Positions 24,865-35,516 of a DNA stretch of 64,000 bases are shown here, piece after piece (within the stretch, counting starts at the first letter, position 1; the number at the start of each line of letters is the position of its first letter). The DNA comes from Thermoleptolyngbya sichuanensis A183 (GTDB taxonomy: Bacteria; Cyanobacteriota; Cyanobacteriia; Elainellales; Elainellaceae). The notes beneath the pieces were generated by a model, which saw nothing but the letters and a program-made list of their open reading frames with translations, was not told where the DNA came from and did no database searches. The position numbers and the translations under genes are program-made. The stretch covers positions 4,836,001 through 4,900,000 of the forward strand of contig NZ_CP053661.1 in the NCBI RefSeq assembly GCF_013177315.1, read 5' to 3'.

Positions 24865-25065
24865 ATTGCTCACAGCGCACACTTTAGGGGGCTTTGGGTT
24901 GGCATAGTCTATGAAAGATAGACCCAGCCAGTCAAGCTTAGTCCATGCCCCGATGTTAATTTTCCTGGCCAGAGCTATGAATGAAATTGCTGACAGCCCC
25001 GCAGACGCTTTGCGGGCAATCCAAAATCTCAAATCCACAATCCAGAATCGATCCGATTGCTGTCC

Positions 25066-25314
25066 CTAGCAGGCGGGGCTAACCGCAGACGCGCTGGGCG
25101 CAGCAGGCACAGACGCAGGCATGGGTTGCAGGCTATAGCCCACCAGGGGCACACCTTTACAAAAGATCCCCAGACGAGGGCGCATTTCAAACGCTGCCTC
25201 CGTTCCGGCGTTAAATTCCGTCTCGGTGAGCAGCATTAGCCCATTGGCACCGGGTATGAGTTGGACGGGGGTTTTGCGAGAGCGCGAAACCAGTAGATGG
25301 GTGGGTTGGAACAT
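25066..25314 (-). CDS. Small conserved cyanobacterial protein
   Basis: 82 aa, MFQPTHLLVSRSRKTPVQLI and then LLTETEFNAGTEAAFEMRPR and FCKGVPLVGYSLQP, ending in an Ala/Pro/Ser-rich tail. The first 60 residues have the look of a short conserved cyanobacterial family of unknown function; the tail is low complexity. GAGG lies upstream of the ATG. Two Cys are present. Could be real by composition and start context; I cannot name it. Confidence 0.55.
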   Translation of the reverse strand: MFQPTHLLVSRSRKTPVQLIPGANGLMLLTETEFNAGTEAAFEMRPRLGIFCKGVPLVGYSLQPMPASVPAAPSASAVSPAC

Positions 25315-25684
25315 GATGAGAGCCTCGGAGATAGATAGGAGAAAAGATGTCAGCAAAAGATGTCAGAGAGATCAGAAAAAGTCAGCGGACAGGATTGGAA
25401 TTGTCGAGCATTGGCCCCAGTCTTAGGCGATCGCAACTCGCGAATGAATCGCGAATGAATCACAAGTGAATAGTGAATGAATAACAGTATCTAGCCCTAG
25501 CCCAGGCATGACGAGGGTTTTGCAGGTGTGGAATGTTGCCCAAATTGGATGGGTTTCCCGCAGACCGAACCCAGACCGCACCGCGCCACGGACGGTCTAC
25601 CGCACCCGATTTCTATCCAAAGGGAGGTTTTGTGCCCCCTTTTACTTCAGTACGATTCACAAGGTTGAATAGTTCCGAAAGAGT
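25315..25684. other. Non-coding stretch, left part of a 1-kb gap
   Basis: No gene seen. A run of GAATGAATC/GAATGAATAA words lies at about 25438-25480. The remainder shows no clear signal. Confidence 0.4.
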
Positions 25685-25860
25685 CCTAGGCCTGGTTGCC
25701 TGACACAAGTCCCGAAAGCCCAGAAAATTCGTTGTCTTGGGATCGAAGCCCATAGCTCCTGAGTTGGAGCCGGAGGGCTTGGTCAGAGGAGCTTTTGGGC
25801 CAGCGTCCCCTACGAGAAATCAGGGGTTTCCAGAGATGTGTCAGGCAGTCAGGTCCTAGG
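25685..25860. ncRNA. Candidate structured RNA or palindromic element, 176 nt
   Basis: The ends form a 23-bp stem: 25685-25707 pairs with 25837-25860 with one bulged T, including CCTAGG/CCTAGG and TGCCTGACACA/TGTGTCAGGCA. Inside are separate hairpins: AAGCCC-ATA-GCTCC with GGAGC-CGGA-GGGCTT (25746-25780) and CCCCT with AGGGG (25807-25826), plus a weak CCCA/TGGG pair. The result is a multibranched fold about 480 bp upstream of clpC. I do not recognise it as a known family; a MITE is the main alternative. Either strand could be transcribed. Confidence 0.45.
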
Positions 25861-25900
25861 CAGTGTCTTAAAACTTTCTAAGTCGCTGGTTGCCTTGAGT

Positions 25901-25989
25901 CGATCCCCCTAAATCCCCCTCATTAAGGGGGACTTTCAGAGTGGTTCGGCTCGGTTCCCCCCCTTGTTAAGGGGGGCTAAGGGGGATCG
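25901..25989. repeat. Three-way palindromic repeat, GATCCCCCTAAATCCCCC family
   Basis: CGATCCCCCT (25901-25910) pairs with AGGGGGATCG (25980-25989); between them are two hairpins, CCCCCT/AGGGGG (25915-25931) and CCCCCCTT/AAGGGGGG (25958-25976). The sequence belongs to a dispersed repeat type widely seen in filamentous cyanobacteria. Confidence 0.85.
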
Positions 25990-26063
25990 AAGGGTATTAA
26001 AACACGCCCTTGTCCTGCACCTTGACGACCGAAACAGTATCTAGATCTCCAACTCTCTTCCGA

Positions 26064-26123
26064 CTCGCTGGACATCTCGCTGGGCATCTCGCTGGGCATC
26101 TCGCTGGGCATCTCGCTGGGCAT
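26064..26123. repeat. 12-bp tandem repeat x5 upstream of clpC
   Basis: Five units of CTCGCTGGGCAT (first with one change) in perfect register, 223 bp before the clpC start. A multiple of three without a surrounding reading frame; likely a slippage-prone VNTR. Confidence 0.9.
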
Positions 26124-26346
26124 CGCATTTCAGGGCAAGCAACTCCTTAACCCCCTACTCCTCCGGGTAGATACGGTTATCCTCCCTGCTATCGAGGCGA
26201 GAATGCGGATACATTGGAACTACGGAGTACATAAAAATTCATATGCACCAGTATTGGGACTGCATGAACCGCTGAATACTCGCGGCATGTGCTTCTGACG
26301 GGGAGCCAGTTGGCAAACCGGGCAAACCTCATTCAAGGTTCTGAGG

Positions 26347-28854
26347 ATGTTTGAGTATTTCACTGAAAAAGCGATCGCTGTGGTGATGGCAGCCCAGGAA
26401 GAAGCTCGTCGGCTGGGACATAACTTCGTTGGCACAGAGCAAATCCTGCTGGGGCTACTGCTGGTAAAAGACCACATTGCAGCAGACGTGCTGACCGATT
26501 TGGGCGTGACCGTGGAGGCCGCCCGCCACGAGGTCGAAAATATTATTGGGCGCGGGTCTGGCTTCGTGCCGCCCGAAATTCCCTTTACCCCCAAGTCAAA
26601 ACGAGTCTTTGAGCAAGCGTTTCAGGAGTCTCGCCGCCTCGACCAGCGCCATGTGGGGACTGAGCATCTGCTGCTGAGCCTGGCCCAGGAACAGGAAAGC
26701 GTCGCTGCAAAGGTGCTAGAAAACCTGGGTGTCAATTTGGATCAACTGCGAACCACGGTGATTCGCGCTGTGGGCGAAGTGGCCGAAGTGCCCGTGGGCA
26801 GCACGACCAAGCGCTCCAGCCGCAACAACCGCAAGCCCAAAATGCTGCAAGAGTTTGGCACCAACTTGACAGAGCTAGCCGCCGAGGGCAAGCTCGACCC
26901 GATGGTGGGCCGCCAAAAAGAAGTGGAGCGGGTGGTGCAAATTCTCGGTCGCCGCAGCAAGAATAATCCGGTGCTAATTGGGGAGCCAGGTGTGGGCAAA
27001 ACGGCGATCGCCGAGGGGCTGGCCCAGCGCATCGTGAATCAAGACGTTCCCGACCTGCTGCTAGAGCGCCAGGTGATCAGCCTAGACATGGGCACGCTGC
27101 TGGCAGGAACCCGCTTCCGGGGCGACTTTGAAGAACGCCTCAAGCAAATCATGCAGGAGGTGCGCGAGGCAGGAAACGTCATCCTGGTGATCGATGAAAT
27201 TCATACCCTGGTGGGCGCAGGTTCGCTAGAGGGCGGCATGGACGCGGCCAACCTGCTGAAGCCTGCCTTGGCGCGGGGCGAGTTGCAGTGCATCGGTGCC
27301 ACTACGCTAGACGAATATCGCAAGCATATCGAGCGGGATGCTGCGCTCGAACGCCGCTTTCAGCCTGTGATGGTAGAACCGCCAACGGTGCTGGAAACGG
27401 TGGAGATTTTGCGGGGTCTGCGCCAGCGCTACGAGCAGCATCACAACCTGCTGATTTCGGACGAAGCGCTGGCCGCAGCGGCCACCCTGAGCGATCGCTA
27501 CATTACCGATCGCTTCCTGCCGGACAAGGCCATCGACCTGATCGATGAGGCTGGCTCCCGTGTCCGCTTCCGCTATTCGGCCCAGGCTCCTACGCGGGAG
27601 CTGAAGCAGGAGCTACGCCGCGTCCTCGCTGAGAAAAACGCCGCTGTGCAAGAGCAGGACTTTGACAAAGCCACCCAACTGCGCGATCGCCAGCGCGAGC
27701 TAGAGGCACAGATCAGGGGGCAGGGTGCAGGAGTCCGGGATCAGGCGGTGGGGATGATTGAACCCTCCTCTCTTCCTGGTTCCCCTGCTCTTCCTGCCCC
27801 CTCGCCAACGGTCACTGCCGAGGATATTGCCCAGGTGGTCGAATCCTGGACAGGCGTTCCGGTAAACAAGCTGACGGAATCGGAATCTATCTCGCTGCTG
27901 CATCTGGAGGAACGGCTGCACGAGCGAGTCATTGGGCAAGATGAGGCGGTGAAGGCCGCAGCACGGGCCATCCGGCGATCGCGCGTGGGGCTGAAGGATC
28001 TGGATCGGCCCATTGCCAGCCTGTTCTTCTCTGGGCCGACAGGCGTGGGCAAGACAGAGCTAACCAAGGCGCTGGCGGCGGCCATCTTCGGGTCAGAGGA
28101 GGCGATGATCCGACTGGATATGTCGGAATTTATGGAGCCGCATACGGTGTCGAAGCTGGTCGGTTCGCCCCCAGGCTACGTGGGCTACGACGAAGGCGGT
28201 CAACTGACGGAAGCCGTCCGCCGCAAGCCCTATACGGTGGTGCTGTTCGATGAAATCGAAAAGGCCCATCCCGACGTATTCAACATCCTGCTGCAACTGC
28301 TGGAAGACGGTCGCCTGACGGATTCTAAGGGGCGCACGGTCAGCTTTAAGAACACGCTGATCATCTTCACCTCCAACATCGGTTCTCGCGCCATCCAAAA
28401 AGGCGGCAGCGGGCTGGGCTTTGATCTGGGCGAAGGCGACTCGCAGTATACCCGGATGCGCGATCGCATCAACGACGAGCTAAAGCAGTCCTTCCGCCCT
28501 GAGTTGCTGAACCGATTGGACGAAATCATCGTCTTCCGCCCGCTCACTCGCGACGAGGTGACGCAGGTGGCCGACCTGATGATCCGCGAGGTGAATCAGC
28601 GTCTCAGCGAACAGGGCATGGCGCTCATCGTCACCGATGCCGTCAAAGAACGGCTGCTGGCGGAGGGCTATGACCCTGCCTACGGAGCGCGACCCATGCG
28701 CCGAGCCGTCACCCGCCTGCTGGAGGACGCGCTGGCGGAGGGAATGCTGACGGGCGAAATCCGCGCAGGCGACACAGCTATTGTTGATCTGGACGACGAC
28801 GGACAGATCCGCGTTCGCCGCCAGGATGTGCCAGTGCTGCAATCCGTCAATTAA
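26347..28854 (+). CDS. clpC: ATP-dependent Clp protease ATP-binding subunit ClpC
   Basis: 835 aa. Clp_N repeats are at residues about 1-145 ([36 protein letters not shown]). The first AAA+ module has Walker A GEPGVGKT at 212-219 and Walker [11 protein letters not shown] short middle domain includes a UVR-like helix ([20 protein letters not shown]). The second AAA+ module has GPTGVGKT at 563-570 and [11 protein letters not shown]. It unfolds substrates for ClpP in the stroma-like cytoplasm. Odd: residues about 457-485 ([20 protein letters not shown] and following) are low complexity and encoded by an imperfect palindrome (27716-27801) inserted in frame. Confidence 0.94.
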   Translation: MFEYFTEKAIAVVMAAQEEARRLGHNFVGTEQILLGLLLVKDHIAADVLTDLGVTVEAARHEVENIIGRGSGFVPPEIPFTPKSKRVFEQAFQESRRLDQRHVGTEHLLLSLAQEQESVAAKVLENLGVNLDQLRTTVIRAVGEVAEVPVGSTTKRSSRNNRKPKMLQEFGTNLTELAAEGKLDPMVGRQKEVERVVQILGRRSKNNPVLIGEPGVGKTAIAEGLAQRIVNQDVPDLLLERQVISLDMGTLLAGTRFRGDFEERLKQIMQEVREAGNVILVIDEIHTLVGAGSLEGGMDAANLLKPALARGELQCIGATTLDEYRKHIERDAALERRFQPVMVEPPTVLETVEILRGLRQRYEQHHNLLISDEALAAAATLSDRYITDRFLPDKAIDLIDEAGSRVRFRYSAQAPTRELKQELRRVLAEKNAAVQEQDFDKATQLRDRQRELEAQIRGQGAGVRDQAVGMIEPSSLPGSPALPAPSPTVTAEDIAQVVESWTGVPVNKLTESESISLLHLEERLHERVIGQDEAVKAAARAIRRSRVGLKDLDRPIASLFFSGPTGVGKTELTKALAAAIFGSEEAMIRLDMSEFMEPHTVSKLVGSPPGYVGYDEGGQLTEAVRRKPYTVVLFDEIEKAHPDVFNILLQLLEDGRLTDSKGRTVSFKNTLIIFTSNIGSRAIQKGGSGLGFDLGEGDSQYTRMRDRINDELKQSFRPELLNRLDEIIVFRPLTRDEVTQVADLMIREVNQRLSEQGMALIVTDAVKERLLAEGYDPAYGARPMRRAVTRLLEDALAEGMLTGEIRAGDTAIVDLDDDGQIRVRRQDVPVLQSVN

Positions 28855-28890
28855 GTCCGTTAATTAAGTTAATTAAGTTAATTAAAAGGC

Positions 28891-28940
28891 ATTGCTCCCG
28901 CAGGGCCGACTCCACTTGTCGCCTCTCATGCGGGAGCAAT
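28891..28940 (+). terminator. Hairpin after clpC
   Basis: A perfect 12-bp stem, ATTGCTCCCGCA with TGCGGGAGCAAT, encloses a 26-nt loop 36 bp past the clpC stop. No T run follows, so its role as a terminator is likely but not certain. Three TTAATTAAG units (28858-28884) precede it. Confidence 0.55.
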
Positions 28941-29124
28941 TGTCCGGACTATTGACTGCAAGGAGCGTATGCACTGAAACTGAGCGCCAAAATATCGAAA
29001 TGATAAGGCGTGATTTCGGCGATTTCTTTTAGTGATTTCTTTTGGCGATCTGTCGAGTCATCGTCTAAGCTATGCTCAGTATTTAACGATAGTGCTGGAA
29101 TTAACCTTGCTGAAGCTGAAATTG

Positions 29125-29991
29125 ATGGTGTTGAAGCGTTTTCCTCTCTTGGCTCTGCCGTTTGTGTTGGGTGCAGGGTTTTGGGCGCGTCCGGCGATCG
29201 CCCAGGCGTTGATTCCCCATGTGCCCCAGTTGGACTATGCCCGCATGGAGCAGCAGGGGCTGAGTCTGGCGCAGGAAGCGGCGCAACTCGCGCAGTTTCA
29301 GCAGTATGAACTGGCGCTGATTCGGGCGCAGTTGGCGACGCAGCTTGTGCCGCAAAATGGGCAGGTGTGGGCGCTGCTGGGCAGTCTGTATCTGCAAGTG
29401 GGCCAGGGCGACAAGGCGATCGCCCCCCTACTCAAGGCTGAGTCCCTTAGCCGAGAAGACCCGGCGATCTTGTTTGCCCTGGGCACGGCCTATTTTCGCG
29501 CCGAGAACTATGCCCGCTCCGCCGAATACCTGCGAAAAGGGCTGGCGCTGAAGGCAGACGAACCCGGTGCCTGGTTTGACCTGGGCAATGCCTACTATAT
29601 GCAAAAGCGCTACGCCGACGCGATCGAGAGCTACGAAAAGTCGGTCGAGCTTCAGGAAGATTTTTGGCCGTCCATCAACAACATCGGGCTGGTGCTGTAT
29701 GAAATGGGCGACATCGACGGGGCGCTGGAAAAATGGCGCGAGGCGATCGCCATCGACGGAACGCAAGCCGAGCCGCAACTCGCGGTCGCTGTGGCGCTGT
29801 TTGTGCAGGGCAAGCAGGAAGAAGCGCTGGCGATGGGCGAAGCCGCCCTCAACCTGGACGATCGCTACGCCGAGATCGACTTTTTGCGGGAAAACCTGTG
29901 GGGCGATCGCCTGATTGAGCAAACCCGACGATTCCTCCAGCTTCCCCGGATGCGCGAGACGCTGGCGCAGATTCGGCAGTCGGGAGGTTAG
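29125..29991 (+). CDS. Exported tetratricopeptide-repeat protein
   Basis: About 288 aa. Signal peptide MVLKRFPLLALPFVLGAGFW followed by ARPAIAQA. Then five or so TPR units: NGQVWALLGSLYLQVGQGDK, DPAILFALGTAYFRAENYAR, EPGAWFDLGNAYYMQKRYAD, FWPSINNIGLVLYEMGDIDG and AEPQLAVAVALFVQGKQEEA. It should be a periplasmic or lumenal scaffold for protein contacts. The frame is open to 29032 but the signal peptide argues for the ATG at 29125. Substrate or partner unknown. Confidence 0.85.
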   Translation: MVLKRFPLLALPFVLGAGFWARPAIAQALIPHVPQLDYARMEQQGLSLAQEAAQLAQFQQYELALIRAQLATQLVPQNGQVWALLGSLYLQVGQGDKAIAPLLKAESLSREDPAILFALGTAYFRAENYARSAEYLRKGLALKADEPGAWFDLGNAYYMQKRYADAIESYEKSVELQEDFWPSINNIGLVLYEMGDIDGALEKWREAIAIDGTQAEPQLAVAVALFVQGKQEEALAMGEAALNLDDRYAEIDFLRENLWGDRLIEQTRRFLQLPRMRETLAQIRQSGG

Positions 29992-30027
29992 GGCGACGGA
30001 GAGGGAAAAGAGGGAAGAACGAAGAGG

Positions 30028-30087
30028 GAAGAACGAAGAACGAAGAGAGTCCGTTTTTCGTTCTTCATTTTTCGTTCTTCGTTCTTC
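30028..30087. terminator. 17-bp GAAGAACGAA hairpin between convergent genes
   Basis: GAAGAACGAAGAACGAA (30028-30044) pairs perfectly with TTCGTTCTTCGTTCTTC (30071-30087), followed by a T run to the right. It lies between the convergent TPR and GHL10 genes and is a longer version of the hairpin at 24239. Confidence 0.75.
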
Positions 30088-30107
30088 ATTTTTTCGCCTC
30101 TCCCCCA

Positions 30108-31349
30108 TCACCCCACCCTCGGCCGCTGAGCGGGTCTGGGAAATAGCGTGCGGAGCGTGCGATCGCGCCCATGTAGCATTTCGTAGAAGAAGAACGACAC
30201 ACCCGCAAAGCCCTGCTGCCGAACGGCAAAGACCTGCTGGCGGATTACCTCTGGGCGGGCAGGACGATCTTTGAGTCCGGCTAGGATGCCAATGGCAACG
30301 GGGATGTGGCTCCGGGCTTCGACGATTTCGGGGCGGCTGAGTTCGGCTGCAAAGCTGGACAGGTTATCCCGATAGATTTGAATGATCAGTTCTTCTACAT
30401 AGCCGCGCCGCTCCCAGGTCTTCCAGTCTTGCAGATAGTGGCGATAGGCGTAGTCCTGGGTGTTGGGCGACAGGGCCACCAGGCAGTCGGGGCGGTAGGA
30501 TTTCACGGTTTCAAACAGGCGCACCATGATGGCAGAGATGCGGCTGGCTCGCCAACGTGTCCACTCAGCATCGTAGGGATTGGCGGGCGGCGACTGGCCC
30601 TGATGCTCCTGCTGGTAGAGCCGGATGGTGTAGGGGTCATAGCCCAGTTCGGCGGGCAGCCCAAAGTGATCGTCCAGTTGCAGCCCATCGATTTCATAGT
30701 TGGCGGCGAGTTCGGCAATTAAGCTCAAGATGAATTCCTGCACCTGCGGATGGAATGGGTTCATCCAGACGCGGGGCCAGATCCCTTCCATGACCACCTG
30801 AGAGCCGTCGCGCCGCTGCGTCAGCCAGTCGGGATGCCGTCGCGCCAGTTCCGAATCTGCCGGGGCCATAAAGCCAAACTCGAACCAGGGAACCACGGCC
30901 ATGCCCAGGCGATGTCCCTGCTGCACGGCTTCAGCGAGCATATCGCGTTGCTGCAACCCGGAGTGGGGGTCTACCCGTCGCCCAATGACGCGCTCGGCCG
31001 TGGCGCTGGGATACAGCGTGTAGCCCCAGTTCCAGACAGTGGGATAGATCGTGTTGAAGTGGAGGCGGGAAAGGCGGCGGAGTCCCTCCGAGAGGCGATC
31101 GCTCGAAAACAGCACATCGCTGTCGATGTTAGTAAGCCAAACGCCCCGCAGTTCCGTGGTGGGCAGCGCAGCCTGGGCCATCCCGCCCAGCGGCAAGTGA
31201 AGCAGCATAGACAGCGCCAGGCCCAGCGCGGTTAGCCTCGTGCGCCAGGAGCGAAACGTCCGCCGTTGAAAAGCTGTGAAAACGCTGGCAGGAAAGACCG
31301 AAAAAGGAGTTGATTGCAGGAAAGCGGAGTAGAACTGTCGAAATTTCAC
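30108..31349 (-). CDS. Glycosyl-hydrolase-like 10 (GHL10/YngK/DigH type) exported protein
   Basis: 413 aa. An N-terminal hydrophobic stretch (ALGLALSMLLHLPLGGMAQA) is a signal peptide. The TIM-barrel domain follows: ELRGVWLTNIDSDVLFSSDR, HFNTIYPTVWNWGYTLYPSA, VVPWFEFGFM, WMNPFHPQVQEFILSLIAEL, and YEIDGLQLDDHFGLPAELGY with the catalytic-type acidic pair, and FAGVSFFFYEML. Members act on peptidoglycan or other glycans; the E. coli relative DigH cuts denuded glycan strands at the septum, but this is inferred from family. Single gene. Confidence 0.88.
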   Translation of the reverse strand: MKFRQFYSAFLQSTPFSVFPASVFTAFQRRTFRSWRTRLTALGLALSMLLHLPLGGMAQAALPTTELRGVWLTNIDSDVLFSSDRLSEGLRRLSRLHFNTIYPTVWNWGYTLYPSATAERVIGRRVDPHSGLQQRDMLAEAVQQGHRLGMAVVPWFEFGFMAPADSELARRHPDWLTQRRDGSQVVMEGIWPRVWMNPFHPQVQEFILSLIAELAANYEIDGLQLDDHFGLPAELGYDPYTIRLYQQEHQGQSPPANPYDAEWTRWRASRISAIMVRLFETVKSYRPDCLVALSPNTQDYAYRHYLQDWKTWERRGYVEELIIQIYRDNLSSFAAELSRPEIVEARSHIPVAIGILAGLKDRPARPEVIRQQVFAVRQQGFAGVSFFFYEMLHGRDRTLRTLFPRPAQRPRVG

Positions 31350-31717
31350 GATTTGTCGTGGGATTGACTTTCTTGATTGGCTTTGCAGATAGATTTTAGG
31401 ATTTCTCTACTCAAACAGAAGTTCCCACGACAAGTTGCCCCTTTCAGCACAAACATCCTCTAGGGGGTAATCAGGGCGGCAATCTGAGCGATCCGCCGAC
31501 CGCACCTGCTGCGCTGTTTCTCAGTTTCACCGCCGATCGCCAAGTCGGAGGGGGTTTGGGGGACGCGCTTCAATCCCCCAAGCGGGGATTTTTGGGAAAA
31601 GCATCCCCCAAGGATTGCTGGCTTGGAAAGCGCTACCTGCCGCAGAACCCCGCCCCACAAAAAGCCGCCTCTGCGAATGCGGGAGCGGCAAGTTCATACA
31701 AATGTACTAGAATCAAA
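31350..31717. other. Intergenic with a repeat and a terminator
   Basis: No gene seen. The stretch GGGTTTGGGGGACGCGCTTC followed by CCCCCAAGCGGGGATTTTTG (about 31551-31593) is a G/C-tract palindromic repeat type frequent in cyanobacterial spacers; CATCCCCCAAGGATTGC follows. The response-regulator terminator lies at 31659-31689. Confidence 0.5.
31659..31689 (-). terminator. Terminator of the response-regulator gene
   Basis: On the minus strand GCCGCTC pairs with GAGGCGGC (one bulge) and is followed by five T, 28 bp past the stop at 31718. Confidence 0.75.
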
Positions 31718-32116
31718 TTACTCTTGGGGCAGCAGCGACATGATTTGCTCAACAAACCGCTGGTGATCCACCACGGGCTTGGAGATATAGTCGTCGGCTC
31801 CGCTCTGCTTCAGGAAATTCTCGCGATCGCCCTCCATCGCATGAGCCGTAACCAGGATAATCGGCAAATCCGCCGTTTTGGGATCAGCCTTCAGCATTTG
31901 GGTAATCTTAATGCCGTCCACGGGCTTGCCTTGATAGACGCTGTGCGACAGCGACACGTCCATCAAAATGATGTCCGCCGCTCGCGCCGTGGCAATCTCC
32001 ATGACCTCATCCACATTCTCGGTATGGCGAACTTCTAGCCCGCCCCGCTTGGTCAAAATCTTGGAAAAGACACGAGCGTTAATTAAATCGTCTTCAACAA
32101 TTAGAACGGTCTTCAT
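31718..32116 (-). CDS. Single-domain response regulator (DivK-like)
   Basis: 132 aa, a lone receiver domain: acidic pair Glu8-Asp9-Asp10 (LIVEDD), phospho-acceptor Asp53 in IILMDVSL, Thr90 in LVTAHAM and Lys113 in YISKPV. The insert HSVYQGKPVDGIKITQMLK is typical of the DivK-like receivers of cyanobacteria. With no output domain it would pass a signal to another protein by phosphorylation-dependent binding. Partner kinase is not adjacent. Confidence 0.92.
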   Translation of the reverse strand: MKTVLIVEDDLINARVFSKILTKRGGLEVRHTENVDEVMEIATARAADIILMDVSLSHSVYQGKPVDGIKITQMLKADPKTADLPIILVTAHAMEGDRENFLKQSGADDYISKPVVDHQRFVEQIMSLLPQE

Positions 32117-32484
32117 ACCAATTGTCTAACTCCCCGTTATTCACCCTTACCCAAAAGCATGAAATATCTCCTACCCCAGCAGTTAAGGAAACATGATGAA
32201 GAACTATAAAAGAGTGATAAAACCTGAACATAGCATCTCACAAAGCATTTCACAAAAGTCTAGCTGGCAATGATGGCGATCGCCCCGTCTTCCCATCCCC
32301 CTCGGTTAATTCGCTCCAGCAGATTCCCCCATCGCCCCCAAGCCTGCGCTCTACTTGCAGATTCTCTGCAATTCAGTAATGCTGCTGATAAATGCGAAAT
32401 TAGCGCTATGGTTGGGTTTCGGGCATCGCTTACGCCCCTGTTCTCTCGCTCGTTTCACCTGCCTTTTAGTCCTTAAACACGCTC
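32117..32484. other. Divergent intergenic region
   Basis: Nothing convincing in 368 bp between the response regulator and the topoisomerase gene. A 68-codon frame at 32270 has no protein-like features. Confidence 0.4.
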
Positions 32485-35007
<2,523 letters not shown>

Positions 35008-35516
35008 TTTTTCTCTTTCTCAAATTCCAGCCGCAGCAACCCACAGCGTGCCCTGATTTGTGCCCTGATTTGATGTTTTTGTGCCGAGAGTGTAATCGTA
35101 AAAACACCCAATTACAGCGGGCGATCGCCCTCGTTTCCAAGAAAGTTCTCTAATTTTGTCGATGGCCTGTAAAGTGCTGCTTCTTACACTAGAAGACTCA
35201 AACCTTTCAACTCACCCAATATATCGGTTCACCCAATCCGTTCCCTGAATGTTTTCTCCCAACCAATCGCAAATAAGGGTCTTATTCCCAGCGCTAGTTT
35301 TTGATAGACGCTGCGTCGAGACCGACAGCCCCAAAATGACGGTCGAAGCGGCTTAAGAGGGACGTTCACCCGACAGCTACTCGGTAACGTTTGCAGATAT
35401 AATTCGATTTTCGAATGGCTCAGGGTGAAGTTCTCCTTCTAGTGTGCCATCAGGCGCTCCGGCATCCCGGCAACTAAGTCTAGCTGCTCCGAGTTTTCTC
35501 TATTTTCAATTACTAA
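35008..35516. other. Intergenic, left flank of IS copy 2
   Basis: No gene seen in about 500 bp. It probably contains the original promoter of the kinase gene at 37116, now separated from it by the IS. GTCGAGACCGACAGCC and TGACGGTCGAAGCGGC (about 35313-35353) form a weak inverted repeat. The last 7 bases, TTACTAA, are the IS target duplication. Confidence 0.4.

Noticed and set aside
25685-25860. 6S RNA
   Set aside because: The fold has several internal hairpins rather than a single stem with a central bubble, and no purK-like neighbour is present; not enough to assign it.
26064-26123. CRISPR array
   Set aside because: Units are 12 bp and contiguous without spacers. None of the other tandem repeats in the window alternates repeat and spacer of CRISPR size, and no cas genes are present.
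31460-31660. 66-codon minus-strand frame
   Set aside because: Formed by a G/C-tract palindromic spacer repeat; such repeats often leave open frames.
32270-32476. 68-codon frame before the topoisomerase gene
   Set aside because: Pro/Ser/Arg-rich, no motif, and located where promoters are expected.
35313-35353. Regulatory RNA at an inverted repeat
   Set aside because: The stem is short and imperfect and no conserved feature supports it.
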